DNA of 64,000 nucleotides from Maridesulfovibrio zosterae DSM 11974 (GCF_000425265.1 NZ_AUDC01000016.1:62001-126000); one strand, 5' to 3'; positions 26,652 through 37,616 are shown, numbered from the stretch's first letter. Notes: a model not told the origin generated them from the sequence alone. Numbers and translations are program-made.

Positions 26652-28805
26652 TTAAACGTCTTTGAGTTCCTCAATGAGTTTTTGCAGTTCCCCTGAAAGA
26701 CGGGCAAGATCTGAAACGGCAATCATGGATTCAGACATTGCTCCGGCAGTGTCAGCGGCAATCCTGTTAACTTCGTCCGTTCCGCGATTGATCTGTTCAC
26801 TTGCGGCAGATTGTTCTTCACTTGCTGTTGCTATTGCCCGTACCTGATCTGCTGTCTCTTCAACTATCTGTACAATGGTATTCAGGCTTTCTCCTGCACT
26901 ATTTGCATATTCAGTACTTTCAGACACCATCGTAGCGGCGTTATTCATCTCATCAATATTTCGTTTTGTTTCAGACTGAATTGAATGAACTGCCTGCCCT
27001 ACTTCATGCGTGGCCTGCATTGTTTTTTCGGCCAGTTTCCTGACTTCATCAGCTACAACAGCAAATCCACGTCCTGCTTCACCTGCTCTTGCTGCTTCAA
27101 TTGCAGCGTTGAGAGCCAGAAGGTTTGTCTGGTCTGCAATATCTGTAATTACCGTGATGACCTGAGAAATACCGTCAGCCTGTGTACCAAGTTCGCTCAG
27201 ACCGGAAACCATTTTGGATGAAGCTTCACTGACAGAAGCAATTGAAGAAACAACATTTGCAACAATTCTTCCACCATTTTCAGCATTTTCTTTTGCAGCC
27301 ATAGCACTTTCAGCAGCCTGGGAAGCATTATGAGCTACTTCCAGAACAGAAGCGTTCATCTGCTCCATGGCGGTTGCTGACTCGGTTGTACGCTCACGCT
27401 GTACATCCGACCCATGGCTTGCTTCCTGAATCTGGGCAGAAAGCTCATCGGAGGCCGAAGTAACCTGCATGACAATTTCTTCAAGCTGACTGGCAGCGTG
27501 AAGCATGCCGTCTGCTTTAGCCATCTCAGCAGCTTCCTTAGCCTCTCTGGCTTCTTCAAGTGCCAAATTAGCAGCCTCTGTCTGCTGCTCAGCTTCACTG
27601 GTTTTTTCTTCAGCTGTACCGATCAGCTCGACAAGACTTTTAACCATCGACGCAAGAGCATCATAAAGATCAAGAAGTTCCCCGCCAAAAAGTTTTTTAT
27701 CAGTACTTGCATCCAGATTACCTGAAGCTATTTCCTGTGCAAAGCCGACCATAGCGCCGATAGGCTTGGAAATACTGCGGGCAATCAAAAGAACAACGAG
27801 AATAACCAGAGCAATGGCACAAGCTGAAAGAATAGTACTGAGCTTGAGAAAACTGTTTGCTTCAGCAAAAATTTTACTTGTCGGAATTGCCAGCCCGATA
27901 GACCACGGAGTTGAGGTTCCGGATATAACAATAGGCTCAAAAAGGAAGAAGTATTCTTTACCGTCAAGAGGTGAAACAATATCTGTATGAAACGACTTAC
28001 CTTTTTCAATTCCACTGAGAATTTCATCACGGTCGGCTTCTGAAAAAGCTTCTTTTATATTTTTGCCGACCAGATCTTTGTCAGGATGGGCAACACAATA
28101 TCCTTTATTTGAAACCAGAAAGGCATATCCGGTATTCATTGGTTTAATGCCATCCACCATCTTCTGGAAAGAGCTGAGAACAAAATCAATACCGACAATT
28201 CCGATAAAATTTCCATTTTTGATAATCGGAACACTGACAGTTGCCATATTGGTTTTTGCAACCTGAGTGTAGTAAGGCTCGGTAAGAATAGGCCTCATGG
28301 AATCACGGGGAGCCATATACCATGTGCGGGTGGTTCCAGGGTTAAGCTTGATAAGATCTTCAACCTTAAGTGTACCGTCTTCGCGCCAGTAATAAGGACC
28401 GTACTCGCCGTTAGGACCATATTTTTCAATCCCTTTATATTCTGAATCGCGCCCGTCAAGAGCGTTAGGTTCAAGCACAGCCTGAGTCCCAAAAAACATG
28501 GGATCTGAAAGAGTTAACTGCTTGACAAAATCGTCACACATTTCGCGATCCAGTTTCGGACCATGATTGGAAAAAACAATGAAAGCGGCAGCTCCGGCCT
28601 GTGAAGCATCTAAGGCCTTTTCTATGCTGTTTTTAACCTGAGTCCCATACTTTCCTGCCATTTCCTCCGCCATGAGAGTGGCCTGCATCCTAGATGAGTC
28701 TCTGGTTTTAGTAACCACAAAAGTTGTAAATGCGACAAATATCAGTACCATCAGTAGACTGATACTGAGAGCAATCTTACTCCCTATCTTAAGTTTCTTA
28801 AACAT
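26652..28805 (-). CDS. Methyl-accepting chemotaxis protein with dCache sensor
   Basis: 717 residues from the ATG at 28805, with a very strong GGGGGAGGGG site. Layout: membrane segment (about 6-30), double-Cache periplasmic sensor (about 35-320; [33 protein letters not shown]), second membrane segment (about 322-346), HAMP, then a long coiled signalling domain with the tip [38 protein letters not shown]-type sequence that binds CheA/CheW. The ligand is likely a small organic molecule such as an amino or organic acid. No CheR/CheB-type C-terminal pentapeptide was recognised. A small palindrome (AACAAT / ATTGTT, 28870-28885) lies in its promoter region. Confidence 0.92.
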   Translation of the reverse strand: MFKKLKIGSKIALSISLLMVLIFVAFTTFVVTKTRDSSRMQATLMAEEMAGKYGTQVKNSIEKALDASQAGAAAFIVFSNHGPKLDREMCDDFVKQLTLSDPMFFGTQAVLEPNALDGRDSEYKGIEKYGPNGEYGPYYWREDGTLKVEDLIKLNPGTTRTWYMAPRDSMRPILTEPYYTQVAKTNMATVSVPIIKNGNFIGIVGIDFVLSSFQKMVDGIKPMNTGYAFLVSNKGYCVAHPDKDLVGKNIKEAFSEADRDEILSGIEKGKSFHTDIVSPLDGKEYFFLFEPIVISGTSTPWSIGLAIPTSKIFAEANSFLKLSTILSACAIALVILVVLLIARSISKPIGAMVGFAQEIASGNLDASTDKKLFGGELLDLYDALASMVKSLVELIGTAEEKTSEAEQQTEAANLALEEAREAKEAAEMAKADGMLHAASQLEEIVMQVTSASDELSAQIQEASHGSDVQRERTTESATAMEQMNASVLEVAHNASQAAESAMAAKENAENGGRIVANVVSSIASVSEASSKMVSGLSELGTQADGISQVITVITDIADQTNLLALNAAIEAARAGEAGRGFAVVADEVRKLAEKTMQATHEVGQAVHSIQSETKRNIDEMNNAATMVSESTEYANSAGESLNTIVQIVEETADQVRAIATASEEQSAASEQINRGTDEVNRIAADTAGAMSESMIAVSDLARLSGELQKLIEELKDV

Positions 28806-29196
28806 CAACCCCTCCCCCTATAAAAGTAAATTTTAGCTAGTCCCCCCCAACACCATTATCGAAAAAGTGAACAATAAACATTGTTGTAAACTTAACTTAG
28901 ATAATTTAAGTAAGAATATACAGTAGTATGCGAAATTGTAAACCAGTTTTACAGCAGCACAAAAACCATAATAGTAATAAATTGTATTAACTATATTAAA
29001 AACAATATACCTGCTATAGATATATGTAATATTTTCTATTCAATATGTGCGGTGAGAAAATAAATAAAATGGAAAAGGAGACCTTCAGGCATAATAAAGA
29101 GAGCTCAATCGAACCCAAAAGGCTCCCCAGCCTTCCACTGACATACAGATGTACAGCGGCAAAGTCTGAGGAACCTTAATAAGAGAACTTCTCAGG
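28806..29196. other. Intergenic region between the rhm cassette and the chemoreceptor
   Basis: 391 mostly AT-rich bases. It holds the chemoreceptor promoter on the minus strand and a small AACAAT-N4-ATTGTT palindrome at 28870-28885. A bulged CTGAG / CTCAG hairpin near 29165-29194 could end the rhm transcript, but it lacks a T run. No gene found. Confidence 0.45.
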
Positions 29197-29994
29197 TTAA
29201 TATGATTTTTTCTTCTCAGAGCCGATACCGGCACCTTTAAACGGAACCAATGCAGCATCTATAGCATCAATATAAGCCATAGTATCTACAGCAACGGCAA
29301 CAAAAGTAGCCCCCCACTCGATGCACTTATGCGCCATATCAGGATCTACAGCCAGAGTTCCGGCTGCTTTGCCTTTTTCACGAATACGACGGATACAATG
29401 CTCAATGGCTGCCTGAACTTCAGGATGTCCGGCATCATCAGGATGTCCCATAGAAGCGGAAAGATCCGCAGGCCCTATAAAAACACCGTCAACACCATCA
29501 ACATCAAGAATTTCATCCAGATTTTCAAGTGCTTCACAACTCTCAGCCTGTACAAGCAGGCAGAGATTCTCTTCAGCATGCGCCATATAATCCGGCACAC
29601 GCATCCAGCGGGAGGCTCTGGCGATACTTGCCCCGACTCCACGCTTCCCTTTTGGTGGATAGCGGAGAGCGGCAACCATATTCCGTGCATCTTCAGCGGT
29701 ATCAACCATAGGAACCAAAACTGTTTGTGCTCCTATATCAAGAACCTGTTTGAGCAGAGCAGTATCACCTTTTAAAGGACGAACCACTGGGTGTGCAGGA
29801 TAAGGTGCAACTGCCTGCAACTGTCCAAGAAGACTCTGCACATTATTGGGAGCATGTTCTCCGTCAATCAGAAGCCAATCATAATCGGAAGTCGCCGCCA
29901 TTTCGGCCATATAAGATGATGCAGTGCTCAGCCATAAACCGATCTGCACCTCTCCTTTAGTAATAGCTTCTTTGAATTTGTTTTTAATTATCAT
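29197..29994 (-). CDS. rhmA: 2-keto-3-deoxy-L-rhamnonate aldolase RhmA
   Basis: 265 residues of the HpcH/HpaI aldolase family. Key residues are visible: H47 in DGEHAPN (base), R72 in VVRP, Q149 and E151 in QAES (metal), D177 in [10 protein letters not shown]. It cleaves 2-keto-3-deoxy-L-rhamnonate to pyruvate and L-lactaldehyde. By sequence alone it could act on other keto-deoxy acids; the neighbours rhmD and rhmT make rhamnonate the best call. Last gene of the cassette, 31 bases after rhmT. Confidence 0.85.
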   Translation of the reverse strand: MIIKNKFKEAITKGEVQIGLWLSTASSYMAEMAATSDYDWLLIDGEHAPNNVQSLLGQLQAVAPYPAHPVVRPLKGDTALLKQVLDIGAQTVLVPMVDTAEDARNMVAALRYPPKGKRGVGASIARASRWMRVPDYMAHAEENLCLLVQAESCEALENLDEILDVDGVDGVFIGPADLSASMGHPDDAGHPEVQAAIEHCIRRIREKGKAAGTLAVDPDMAHKCIEWGATFVAVAVDTMAYIDAIDAALVPFKGAGIGSEKKKSY

Positions 29995-30025
29995 ACTTTT
30001 CTCTATTTATTCTTAATCTTCGCTG

Positions 30026-31309
30026 TTAGGCGTTACTCAAGACAACTCTTGGAGCTTCTTTCTTAGGTAGCATCATGATCGTAATTGATCCGATAACAGT
30101 TATTATTGCAAGAGATACCAGTCCGGCTAAATGATTGCCGAAAAAGAGATCTGCCTGAGCCTTGATATTAGGAGCAAGGAATCCACCGAATGCTCCAAAC
30201 ATATTTGTGAATCCAATACCTGCCGCCAGAGCCGTGCCGGACAGAAGTCCTGTAGGCATAGTCCAGAAAACTGGCTGGACAGCAATAAAACCTGCTGCTG
30301 CAAAACAAAGTGCAACAATAGCAACGACTGGACTTGCAAAAGCAGAAATGCCGATACCGAGACCAGCCACCAGCAATGTGAGAGCAGCGATATTTCTGCG
30401 CTCACCAGTCCGATCAGAATATCTTGGAATATAATAAGTACCAAAAAGCGCGGCAACCCACGGAATTGCTGTTACCAGCGATGCCGTGAAACCTACATTG
30501 GTACCCATGAGAGCTGCGACCTGTGAAGGCAGGTAAAATACAAGCCCGTATACACTGATCTGAATAATCATGTAAATGATAGCAAGGTGCCAGACTGTCC
30601 AGTTACGTGCCGCATCACTTATCTTTGACGTAGATTTTGAACTTTCCTCAGCTGCAAGGGTTTTCTGCAATAAATCCCGCTCTACCTGTGAAAGAAATCT
30701 TGCTTCGGACGGGCGGTCATCGAGGTAGCAGAAAGTCGCAACACCGGCCACAAGAGCCAATGCGCCTTCAATTATGAACATCCAGTACCAGCCGGGATGT
30801 CCCATAAAACCATGCATCTCAAGCAGTGCTCCGGAAAGAGGTGACCCCAGTGTCAGAGCAAGCGGAGCCCCCATATAGAACAGCCCCATTATACCGGCAC
30901 GGCTTTTTTGCGGAAACCACTGTGAAGTAAGATAAATCATACCCGGAAAAAAACCTGCTTCAGCAGCTCCAAGTAAGCTGCGAACCAGCAGAAATTTCCA
31001 TTCAGTATCTGCATAGCCCATTGAGGCGGAAAGTACACCCCAGACCAGAGTTGTGCTTCCAATCCATGCTCTTGCACCGAACTTGCGCATAAGCAGGTTG
31101 GCCGGAACGCCAAGAAAAGCATATGCAACAAAGAATATTCCGGCGCCGAGCGCAAATGCTCCATCGCCTAACCCTGTGTCCATCTGGTAAGATACTTTAG
31201 CAAATCCGATATTGGCGCGATCAAGGAACGCTAAAATGTATAGCGTAAGCATAAAAGGTATAAGACGTAAGCGAGTTTTATTGACAACTTGCTCGATGTT
31301 TGGTGACAT
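30026..31309 (-). CDS. rhmT: L-rhamnonate transporter RhmT (MFS, ACS family)
   Basis: 427 residues, 12 membrane segments. As I recall E. coli RhmT (YfaV), long stretches match, such as FFPGMIYLTSQWFPQ and GLFYMGAPLALTLGSP, and the N-terminal RLIPFMLTLYILAFLDRANIGFAK. It should import rhamnonate or a closely related sugar acid by proton symport. ATG with AGGAG upstream. It lies between rhmD and rhmA; 126 bases separate it from rhmD. Confidence 0.85.
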   Translation of the reverse strand: MSPNIEQVVNKTRLRLIPFMLTLYILAFLDRANIGFAKVSYQMDTGLGDGAFALGAGIFFVAYAFLGVPANLLMRKFGARAWIGSTTLVWGVLSASMGYADTEWKFLLVRSLLGAAEAGFFPGMIYLTSQWFPQKSRAGIMGLFYMGAPLALTLGSPLSGALLEMHGFMGHPGWYWMFIIEGALALVAGVATFCYLDDRPSEARFLSQVERDLLQKTLAAEESSKSTSKISDAARNWTVWHLAIIYMIIQISVYGLVFYLPSQVAALMGTNVGFTASLVTAIPWVAALFGTYYIPRYSDRTGERRNIAALTLLVAGLGIGISAFASPVVAIVALCFAAAGFIAVQPVFWTMPTGLLSGTALAAGIGFTNMFGAFGGFLAPNIKAQADLFFGNHLAGLVSLAIITVIGSITIMMLPKKEAPRVVLSNA

Positions 31310-31435
31310 ACAAATCTCCTGTTGCGTGATACATTAATAAGCTATGGGAGAGAGGGCTGCCGGGCTGCCACCCGGTGGCCCATATTCGTTTCAGGCTGTC
31401 GCAAAAGCGGTCCCTGCCACGAATCCATGGGCCAT

Positions 31436-32641
31436 CTAGTGCTTATACGGGCGGACGATGTCGCAATCACGGTTAAGCTCTACGCCGAATCCCGGTTTAT
31501 CAAGAGTCTCTTTAGTAATACGTCCATTCTCAGGAACAGGTTCACCTAATAACAAAGGATGAAACTGCGGACGTACTTCAAGGCAATCAGGACTGGTCAT
31601 CAGGTACTCACTGAACGGAGTGTTTGTGAAGGTAATGACAGCATGATGAGAGTAGACTGATGAACCATGTGGAACAACAAGCTGTCCACGTGATTTTGCA
31701 ATCGCAGCTATTTCAGTAAGTGTAGTAAGACCACCGCACCAGCCCACATCAGGCTGCATGATATCCACACCTGTTTCAGACAAAGTAGCAAAAGACTGAA
31801 TAGTTCCGTGATGCTCACCTGTTGTAACCATCATACCGGCAGGAGCGTTACGCTTCAGTTCACGGTAGCTGTCATACTGCTGAGGAGGGAAGCACTCTTC
31901 AATCCATTTCAAATTGTAAGGTGCGCAGGCATGAGCAAGTTTGATGGCATAATTTACATCCTGACTCATCCAGCAATCAAGCATCAGCCAGAAATCAGGA
32001 CCGCATTTCTCACGGTATTCAGCTACCATTGCAGCATCTTTACGAACACCTTCATCACCGTCGTGAGGACCCCAATGAGTCGGCATTTTACCACCGATAA
32101 AGCCCATTTCCTTAGCTGCATCAGGCCTTGCGCCTGTTGCATAGAACTGGATTTCATCACGGACAGCACCACCCATCAGTTTGAAGACAGGCATATCAAG
32201 AACTTTGCCGTACAAATCCCACAATGCCAGATCAATGCATGAGATGGTATTCATAACCAGACCGCCGGACCCGGCATAGTACATTGTGGAATTAATCATC
32301 TGATCGTGAATCAATTTGATGTCGCTTACACAACGTCCTTCGATGAATCTGTTAAGATGGTTTTCAACAATAAAGCATCCCATTTCTCCGCCGGTTGAGA
32401 TAGCGAATCCGGTAACTCCATTGTCTGCTTCAACTTCAACAATAAGTGTACCCAGAACATTGATACCAAATGACTGACGGGATTGTTCATATTTTGAGTA
32501 CTTACTCATAGGAGTGGCAATATGATCATCAATCCAGTGGCTGCCTGCCTGATCGTGATAATCACCGCCTCCTCCTGCGGCTTTAGCTGTAGCTCCTCCG
32601 CAATAATAAGCCCTGATTTCTTTAATTTTAGGAAGATTCAT
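31436..32641 (-). CDS. rhmD: L-rhamnonate dehydratase RhmD
   Basis: 401 residues of the enolase superfamily. It appears very close to the E. coli RhmD (YfaW) sequence I remember, including [27 protein letters not shown] and [13 protein letters not shown]. Metal ligands D222, E248 or E249 and E276, and the D298-H325 dyad (base) are in place. It dehydrates L-rhamnonate to 2-keto-3-deoxy-L-rhamnonate. First structural gene after the IclR regulator, with GAGAGG before the ATG. Confidence 0.92.
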   Translation of the reverse strand: MNLPKIKEIRAYYCGGATAKAAGGGGDYHDQAGSHWIDDHIATPMSKYSKYEQSRQSFGINVLGTLIVEVEADNGVTGFAISTGGEMGCFIVENHLNRFIEGRCVSDIKLIHDQMINSTMYYAGSGGLVMNTISCIDLALWDLYGKVLDMPVFKLMGGAVRDEIQFYATGARPDAAKEMGFIGGKMPTHWGPHDGDEGVRKDAAMVAEYREKCGPDFWLMLDCWMSQDVNYAIKLAHACAPYNLKWIEECFPPQQYDSYRELKRNAPAGMMVTTGEHHGTIQSFATLSETGVDIMQPDVGWCGGLTTLTEIAAIAKSRGQLVVPHGSSVYSHHAVITFTNTPFSEYLMTSPDCLEVRPQFHPLLLGEPVPENGRITKETLDKPGFGVELNRDCDIVRPYKH

Positions 32642-32705
32642 TTCCTCTCTCCAAAGTTACAGATTAATCTTACAGACTGAGAACAATAGATACGTCATAA
32701 AGCTC

Positions 32706-33482
32706 CTACCGCTCAGTCCAACCCAAATCTCTCGAAATTTCACGAGCACAGGCCATTACCTGTTCTTTTAGAACAGGAACAACTGCATCACTAACCTGCA
32801 TTGATGTCCCCACAACTGAAATTGCTCCTGCAATATGTGCTCTTGCATCAAAAACAGGTGCTGCAACACAGCGCACAGAAGGTTCATCTTCACTGTTATC
32901 GAAACCCCATCCCTGAGTACGGATCAAAGTAAGTTCTTCACGCAGTGCTTCGGGAGTAACAATTGTGGTTGGTGTAGCTCTCTCAAAAACAGTATTAGAA
33001 ATAATATTTTCGCGCATATCTTCCGGCTGCCATGCCAGCAGACATTTCCCCAGGCCGGATCGGTACAAGGACAATCTTTTACCTACATATGAACGTACAC
33101 TGATAGAACCTTGCGACTCTATTTTAAGAATATAATAAGCCGTATCGCCATCAAATATGCCGAAATGACATAGTAATCCGGTCGTTTCCATCAGTCTTTC
33201 AAGGTGAGGACGGGATGTTTCCCTGATATCCAGTTGTTCAGAAGCTCGCTCACCTAAAGCAATGAGTCTTACCCAAAGCCTGTAATGCCCTCTGTTGTCC
33301 TGCGAAATAAGCCGCAATTGCAGCATTTCTTTAAGAAGCAGGTATGCTGTACTTTTTGGGATACCCGAGTTTTCAATAAGTTCTGATGCCGAAGCCGTGC
33401 CATGATCGGCAAGGTATTCCAAGATCACCATAGACCTTTGCAATGTAGATATTTTATTTTTTTCCAAAATACTGGACTCCAT
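32706..33482 (-). CDS. IclR family regulator of the rhm cassette
   Basis: 258 residues: winged helix-turn-helix (about 15-75; SASELIENSGIPKSTAYLLLKEM) and an IclR ligand-binding domain (about 90-250; GLGKCLLAWQPED, GWGFDNSEDEPSVRCVAAPVFD). It is first in the operon, 64 bases upstream of rhmD, the same partnership as RhmR in E. coli. It probably represses or activates rhmD-T-A in response to rhamnonate or a derivative. Confidence 0.85.
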   Translation of the reverse strand: MESSILEKNKISTLQRSMVILEYLADHGTASASELIENSGIPKSTAYLLLKEMLQLRLISQDNRGHYRLWVRLIALGERASEQLDIRETSRPHLERLMETTGLLCHFGIFDGDTAYYILKIESQGSISVRSYVGKRLSLYRSGLGKCLLAWQPEDMRENIISNTVFERATPTTIVTPEALREELTLIRTQGWGFDNSEDEPSVRCVAAPVFDARAHIAGAISVVGTSMQVSDAVVPVLKEQVMACAREISRDLGWTER

Positions 33483-33733
33483 TCCTAAATGTTGAACTAA
33501 ACTTATTCTGCAATAAAAATCTTGTCAAGTGAGCACTCTATTTTCTGTCTATCCACTAAGATATATGCAACCACAACAACATAAGTCATTAATATTATAA
33601 AACTTTATTATTATGATTACAAAGAATTAAATCCAAAAGCACCGTTTTTGCTACACACTAAATCAGGTCCCAAAAAAATCAGAACTTGATTTCTAAGTTT
33701 TAATATTGCCTTCCTGAAAAGTATAAACAAAGC

Positions 33734-33789
33734 AATTCACATTGAGATTTGTTGACACAAACCAGCCTATGAAGTTAATGTGAATTCAC
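33734..33789. promoter_or_regulatory. Probable promoter and TetR operator of the exporter operon
   Basis: Three related half sites: AATTCACATT at 33734-33743, its inverted copy AATGTGAATT at 33777-33786, and the palindrome GTGAATTCAC at 33780-33789. Between the first two lies TTGACA (33752-33757) with a 17-base spacer to TTAATG, a weak -10. This fits autoregulation by the TetR gene that starts at 33812. Confidence 0.55.
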
Positions 33790-33811
33790 TTTCACAAAGA
33801 AGGAGAATGTT

Positions 33812-34414
33812 TTGAGCAAAAGAATGGATCGGATTTCAAGACGTGAACAAATTGCTGAAGAAGCCTTAAAACTGGCAGCAAGAGGAATTTCTGCAATTAC
33901 TATGGATAATGTTTCAAAGGCCTGCGGGATTGTTCCTTCTGCCCTGTACCGCCACTATAAAAATAAAAATGAAATTATTCACGGCCTTAAAGAGATAATA
34001 CGCAAGAAACTTATTGAAAATGCACAGCTTGCGGCATCTGAGGAAAGCAGTCCTTTAGCTGCGCTGAAAAATCTGGCCAGGCGGCATGCTGAACTGATTT
34101 GTGACCATCCGGGCATACCGCGCTTTCTATTTTCTGAAGCATCTCTTGATAAAGACTCGCTGCGTCGCAAAGGATTACAGTCTATAATAAATGAATACCG
34201 GGCAGCAGCAGCTGTAATTGCTGAAAAAGGGCAGCAGATCGGAGAAATAAGAACTGATATTTCTGCCGTGGATGTGGTATTTATGTTACTGGGTACAGTT
34301 GTTCCCCCCTCATTCCTCTTCCATATCACCAGCGGTGAATTTGATCCGCGTGAGCAGGTTGAACGAAATCTCAGACTTTTCGAAGATGCAGTCAGGTCTG
34401 GAACGGAGGATTAA
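33812..34414 (+). CDS. TetR family regulator of an ABC exporter
   Basis: 200 residues. The N-terminal helix-turn-helix reads AISTITMDN-like (ISAITMDNVSKACGIVPSAL) followed by YRHYKNKNEII; the rest is a helical ligand domain. The start is TTG at 33812 with AGGAG six bases upstream; the next ATG is too far from that site. It is followed after 4 bases by the membrane fusion gene, so regulator and exporter form one operon, likely derepressed by an exported compound. Confidence 0.82.
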   Translation: MSKRMDRISRREQIAEEALKLAARGISAITMDNVSKACGIVPSALYRHYKNKNEIIHGLKEIIRKKLIENAQLAASEESSPLAALKNLARRHAELICDHPGIPRFLFSEASLDKDSLRRKGLQSIINEYRAAAAVIAEKGQQIGEIRTDISAVDVVFMLLGTVVPPSFLFHITSGEFDPREQVERNLRLFEDAVRSGTED

Positions 34415-34418
34415 CAAA

Positions 34419-35570
34419 ATGAACAGTCCTTTATTTTACATTAAAAAAAGTTACAAAATAAGTTCCCCTCTTTGGACTTCAAAGAAACAATCTTTTTTAG
34501 AAATAATGAAATTTTTAAAACCACAATCAGCTCACCGTACATCATGTGCTGTTAAATCATTTTTTTTAATACTTCTGCTCTGCGCAACATCTTTAAGCGG
34601 ATGTGTCGATGAGGAACTTGAAGTCTGGCAGGGCTATGTGGAGGGAGAGTTTGTATACGCAGCCTCCCCGCTGGGCGGTCAGCTTGATAAAATATATGTG
34701 AAAAAAGGTGATCAGATCACTGCTGGTAATCCACTATTCACTCTTGAACGTGAATATGAAAAAGCCGGAGTTGATGAAGCAAACGAACAGCTTGCCAAAG
34801 CCTTAAGTGATCTTGCCAATAAGCGCAAAGGCAGCAGACCATCAGAGTTAGCATCTATTACGGCCCGTCTGCGCAAAGCCAAGGCTGCTGAAACCCTTGC
34901 TGCGACTGAATACAAACGCAGAGCTAATCTATATCGATCACGCACAATTTCCGAAGAAGAACGGGATCAGGCCCGGACGGATTATGAGCAGGCAAAGCAA
35001 CTTGTCCACGAAATCAGCTCTGAACTTAAAACCGCAAATCTGGGCTCCCGTTCAGATGAAATCGCTGCGGCCGAGTCAGCAGTTGAGGCTGCAAAAGCCC
35101 GTCTTGAACAGGCCCTATGGAATTATAACCAAAAAGCCCAGTCCGCTCCCCGCTCCGGTCTGGTATTCGATACTATCCGTTATGAAGGAGAATGGGTTCC
35201 GGCAGGCAAACCTGTCGTTTCCATACTACCTCCTGAAAATCGCAAAATACGGTTCTATGTCCCTGAAACCATCGTCGGCAGCTTCAGCATAGGTGAAAAT
35301 CTACTGCTCAACTTTGATGGAATTGCTAAACCTATCCCCGTAAAACTGACCTATATATCACCGCAGGCAGAATATACGCCACCGGTAATTTATTCCAGCC
35401 AGAGCCGTGCTAAACTAGTCTTCATGCTTGAGGCGTACCCTCCATTTGATAAAGCAATCCTGCTGAATCCGGGACAACCCGTTGATGTGAGCCGTTCTGC
35501 TGAAAATTTCATACACAATGACGGTTTTCTTTCTAGAGTAAAAGCATATTTCAGGAGCAGCAATGAATGA
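34419..35570 (+). CDS. HlyD-type membrane fusion lipoprotein of an ABC exporter
   Basis: 383 residues from the ATG at 34419 (GGAGG upstream). A hydrophobic segment ends in the lipobox LSGC (C62), unusually far from the start; ATG at 34507 would give a normal signal peptide but has no ribosome site. Then VEGEFVYAASPLGGQLDKIYVKKGD (lipoyl half), a long coiled-coil hairpin (about 130-225) and a second lipoyl/barrel part. Resembles YbhG. It bridges inner and outer membranes; no TolC gene is nearby. Confidence 0.82.
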   Translation: MNSPLFYIKKSYKISSPLWTSKKQSFLEIMKFLKPQSAHRTSCAVKSFFLILLLCATSLSGCVDEELEVWQGYVEGEFVYAASPLGGQLDKIYVKKGDQITAGNPLFTLEREYEKAGVDEANEQLAKALSDLANKRKGSRPSELASITARLRKAKAAETLAATEYKRRANLYRSRTISEEERDQARTDYEQAKQLVHEISSELKTANLGSRSDEIAAAESAVEAAKARLEQALWNYNQKAQSAPRSGLVFDTIRYEGEWVPAGKPVVSILPPENRKIRFYVPETIVGSFSIGENLLLNFDGIAKPIPVKLTYISPQAEYTPPVIYSSQSRAKLVFMLEAYPPFDKAILLNPGQPVDVSRSAENFIHNDGFLSRVKAYFRSSNE

Positions 35571-36477
35571 CCAGATCGTCATAGACGTTTCGGGAGTTAC
35601 CAAAACCTTTGGAACCAAAACCGTGGTTAACGGGCTGGATATGCAGGTCCGCAAAGGTGAGATATTCGGTTTTCTCGGTCCGAACGGTTCCGGTAAAACA
35701 ACTTTCATCCGCATGCTTTGCGGACTGCTGAGTCCCGACTCAGGATCAGGAACCTGCCTTGGCTACAATATCATTACTGAAGCTGATAAAATCAAGCCGA
35801 AAGTAGGATACATGGCTCAAAGATTCAGCCTGTACGGAGATCTGACCGTTAAAGAAAATCTCGATTTTCTATCCAAAGCCTATCAGCTTCCTAACCGCAG
35901 AAAACTGGTTGCCGATGCCATTGAACGTATGGACCTCGGCAGGTTCAGTAATCAACTTGCCGACAGTCTTTCCGGCGGCTGGAAACAACGCCTGGCACTC
36001 ACAGGATGCACTCTGCACAGTCCCAGCCTTCTGCTGCTGGATGAACCTACCGCCGGAGTTGACCCTTCTGCCCGCCGTGATTTCTGGGACGAGGTTCATA
36101 ATCTGGCGGCTCAGGGCATAACAGCACTCATCAGTACCCATTACATGGACGAGGCCGAACGCTGTCACCGTCTGGCATATATTGCCTATGGTGATCTGCT
36201 GGCAAAAGGAACCCTTGAAGAACTTATTGATGATTCCGGCCTGCATACATGGACCCTTAAAGGTCCAGATCTTAGCGTACTTACAGGAAAACTTCGGGCA
36301 ACCGACGGCATTGATCAGGTGGTTGCTTTCGGTAACACCCTGCACATCAGTGGTCGTGATAATGATCTGATAAAGAGCGTGATCAACAGACTGGCAGGTC
36401 CTGACAATAGATTTGAACCGTCTGAAACCAGCCTTGAAGAGGTTTTCATTGATCTCATGCGGGGTAAAACACCATGA
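35563..36477 (+). CDS. ABC exporter ATPase subunit
   Basis: 304 residues with Walker A GPNGSGKT (39-46), signature LSGGWKQRL (135-143) and Walker B LLLLDEP (156-162), and a C-terminal regulatory tail as in DrrA/YbhF-type exporters. Unlike E. coli YbhF it has a single nucleotide-binding domain, so it should act as a dimer. Its start overlaps the fusion-protein gene by 8 bases and its end overlaps the permease by 4 (ATGA). Confidence 0.9.
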   Translation: MNDQIVIDVSGVTKTFGTKTVVNGLDMQVRKGEIFGFLGPNGSGKTTFIRMLCGLLSPDSGSGTCLGYNIITEADKIKPKVGYMAQRFSLYGDLTVKENLDFLSKAYQLPNRRKLVADAIERMDLGRFSNQLADSLSGGWKQRLALTGCTLHSPSLLLLDEPTAGVDPSARRDFWDEVHNLAAQGITALISTHYMDEAERCHRLAYIAYGDLLAKGTLEELIDDSGLHTWTLKGPDLSVLTGKLRATDGIDQVVAFGNTLHISGRDNDLIKSVINRLAGPDNRFEPSETSLEEVFIDLMRGKTP

Positions 36478-37616
36478 TAAAGCTACATTTCTTTTCATTC
36501 AGTAGGTTCATGGCTATGGCTGGCAAAGAATTCGTGCAGATGCGCCGCGACAGACTCACCTTTGCCATGATGATCGGCATTCCGCTAATCCAGCTCATCC
36601 TTTTCGGCTATGCCATAAACTCCGATCCAAGGCACCTGCCTCTGGCTGTACTGTCAGGAGATAACAGCCGCTATTCAAGAGCAATTGTCGCCGGAATGCA
36701 GACCAGCACATATTTTAATTTAGACCGCTTCATTGATTCAAGAACTGAAGCCAACAGACTCCTTGAACTTGGTGAAGTTCAGTTTGTTTTAACTATTCCT
36801 CAGCAGTTTGGACAGAATATTGAGCGCGGGGAACGGCCGGTACTATTACTTGAAGCAGATGCAACTGATCCAATGGCAACCGGTAATGCAGTTAATTCTA
36901 TGCGTGAAATAGTTAACCGAGCTCTTGAACGAGAGCTTAAAGGATCACTTGAATATCTGCTGCCCACAGAAAGCGCAGTAGATCTGCGCGTGCATGCCGA
37001 CTATAATCCGGAGGCCATCAGCCAGTATAATATAGTTCCCGGTCTCATGGGGGTTATCCTCACCCTTACACTGGTCATGATCACCTCTCTGGCAATCACC
37101 CGTGAAACCGAGCGCGGAACCATGGAAAATCTGCTGACCACTCCCATACGCCCGCTCGAAGTAATGATGGGTAAAATTCTGCCCTATGTCCTGGTAGGAT
37201 ATATTCAGGTTATACTGATTATGGTCGCATCCATTTTTCTTTTCCATGTACCAATCACCGGAAATCCGCTCATAGTCTTCGTCTACTCGGCTGTTTTTAT
37301 TGCTGCCAACCTCACAGTAGGTGTCACAGTATCGACTATCGCCCGCAATCAGCTGCAGGCAGTGCAGATGTCAATTTTCTTCTTTCTACCATCACTACTG
37401 CTATCAGGATTCATGTTTCCGTTTCGAGGAATGCCCCAATGGGCCCAGACTATAGGTTCAGTTCTACCCCTGACTCATTATCTGCGGCTGATCAGAGGAG
37501 TACTGCTCAAAGGAGCAGGCTGGGAACAGTCGCTGCACCACCTCTGGCCCATCGCAGTATTCTGGCTGGTAGTAATCGTTGTGGGTCTTAAACGTTATCG
37601 CCGTACTCTGGATTAA
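36474..37616 (+). CDS. ABC-2 type permease of the exporter
   Basis: 380 residues: an N-terminal membrane helix (LTFAMMIGIPLIQLILFGYAIN), a large periplasmic domain (about 45-185), then five membrane segments with TRETERGTMENLLTTPIRPLEVMMGK, typical of YhhJ/YbhS-type ABC-2 permeases. Only one permease gene is present where the E. coli ybh system has two, so it probably works as a homodimer. Likely exports drugs, dyes or cell-derived toxic compounds. Confidence 0.9.
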   Translation: MIKLHFFSFSRFMAMAGKEFVQMRRDRLTFAMMIGIPLIQLILFGYAINSDPRHLPLAVLSGDNSRYSRAIVAGMQTSTYFNLDRFIDSRTEANRLLELGEVQFVLTIPQQFGQNIERGERPVLLLEADATDPMATGNAVNSMREIVNRALERELKGSLEYLLPTESAVDLRVHADYNPEAISQYNIVPGLMGVILTLTLVMITSLAITRETERGTMENLLTTPIRPLEVMMGKILPYVLVGYIQVILIMVASIFLFHVPITGNPLIVFVYSAVFIAANLTVGVTVSTIARNQLQAVQMSIFFFLPSLLLSGFMFPFRGMPQWAQTIGSVLPLTHYLRLIRGVLLKGAGWEQSLHHLWPIAVFWLVVIVVGLKRYRRTLD

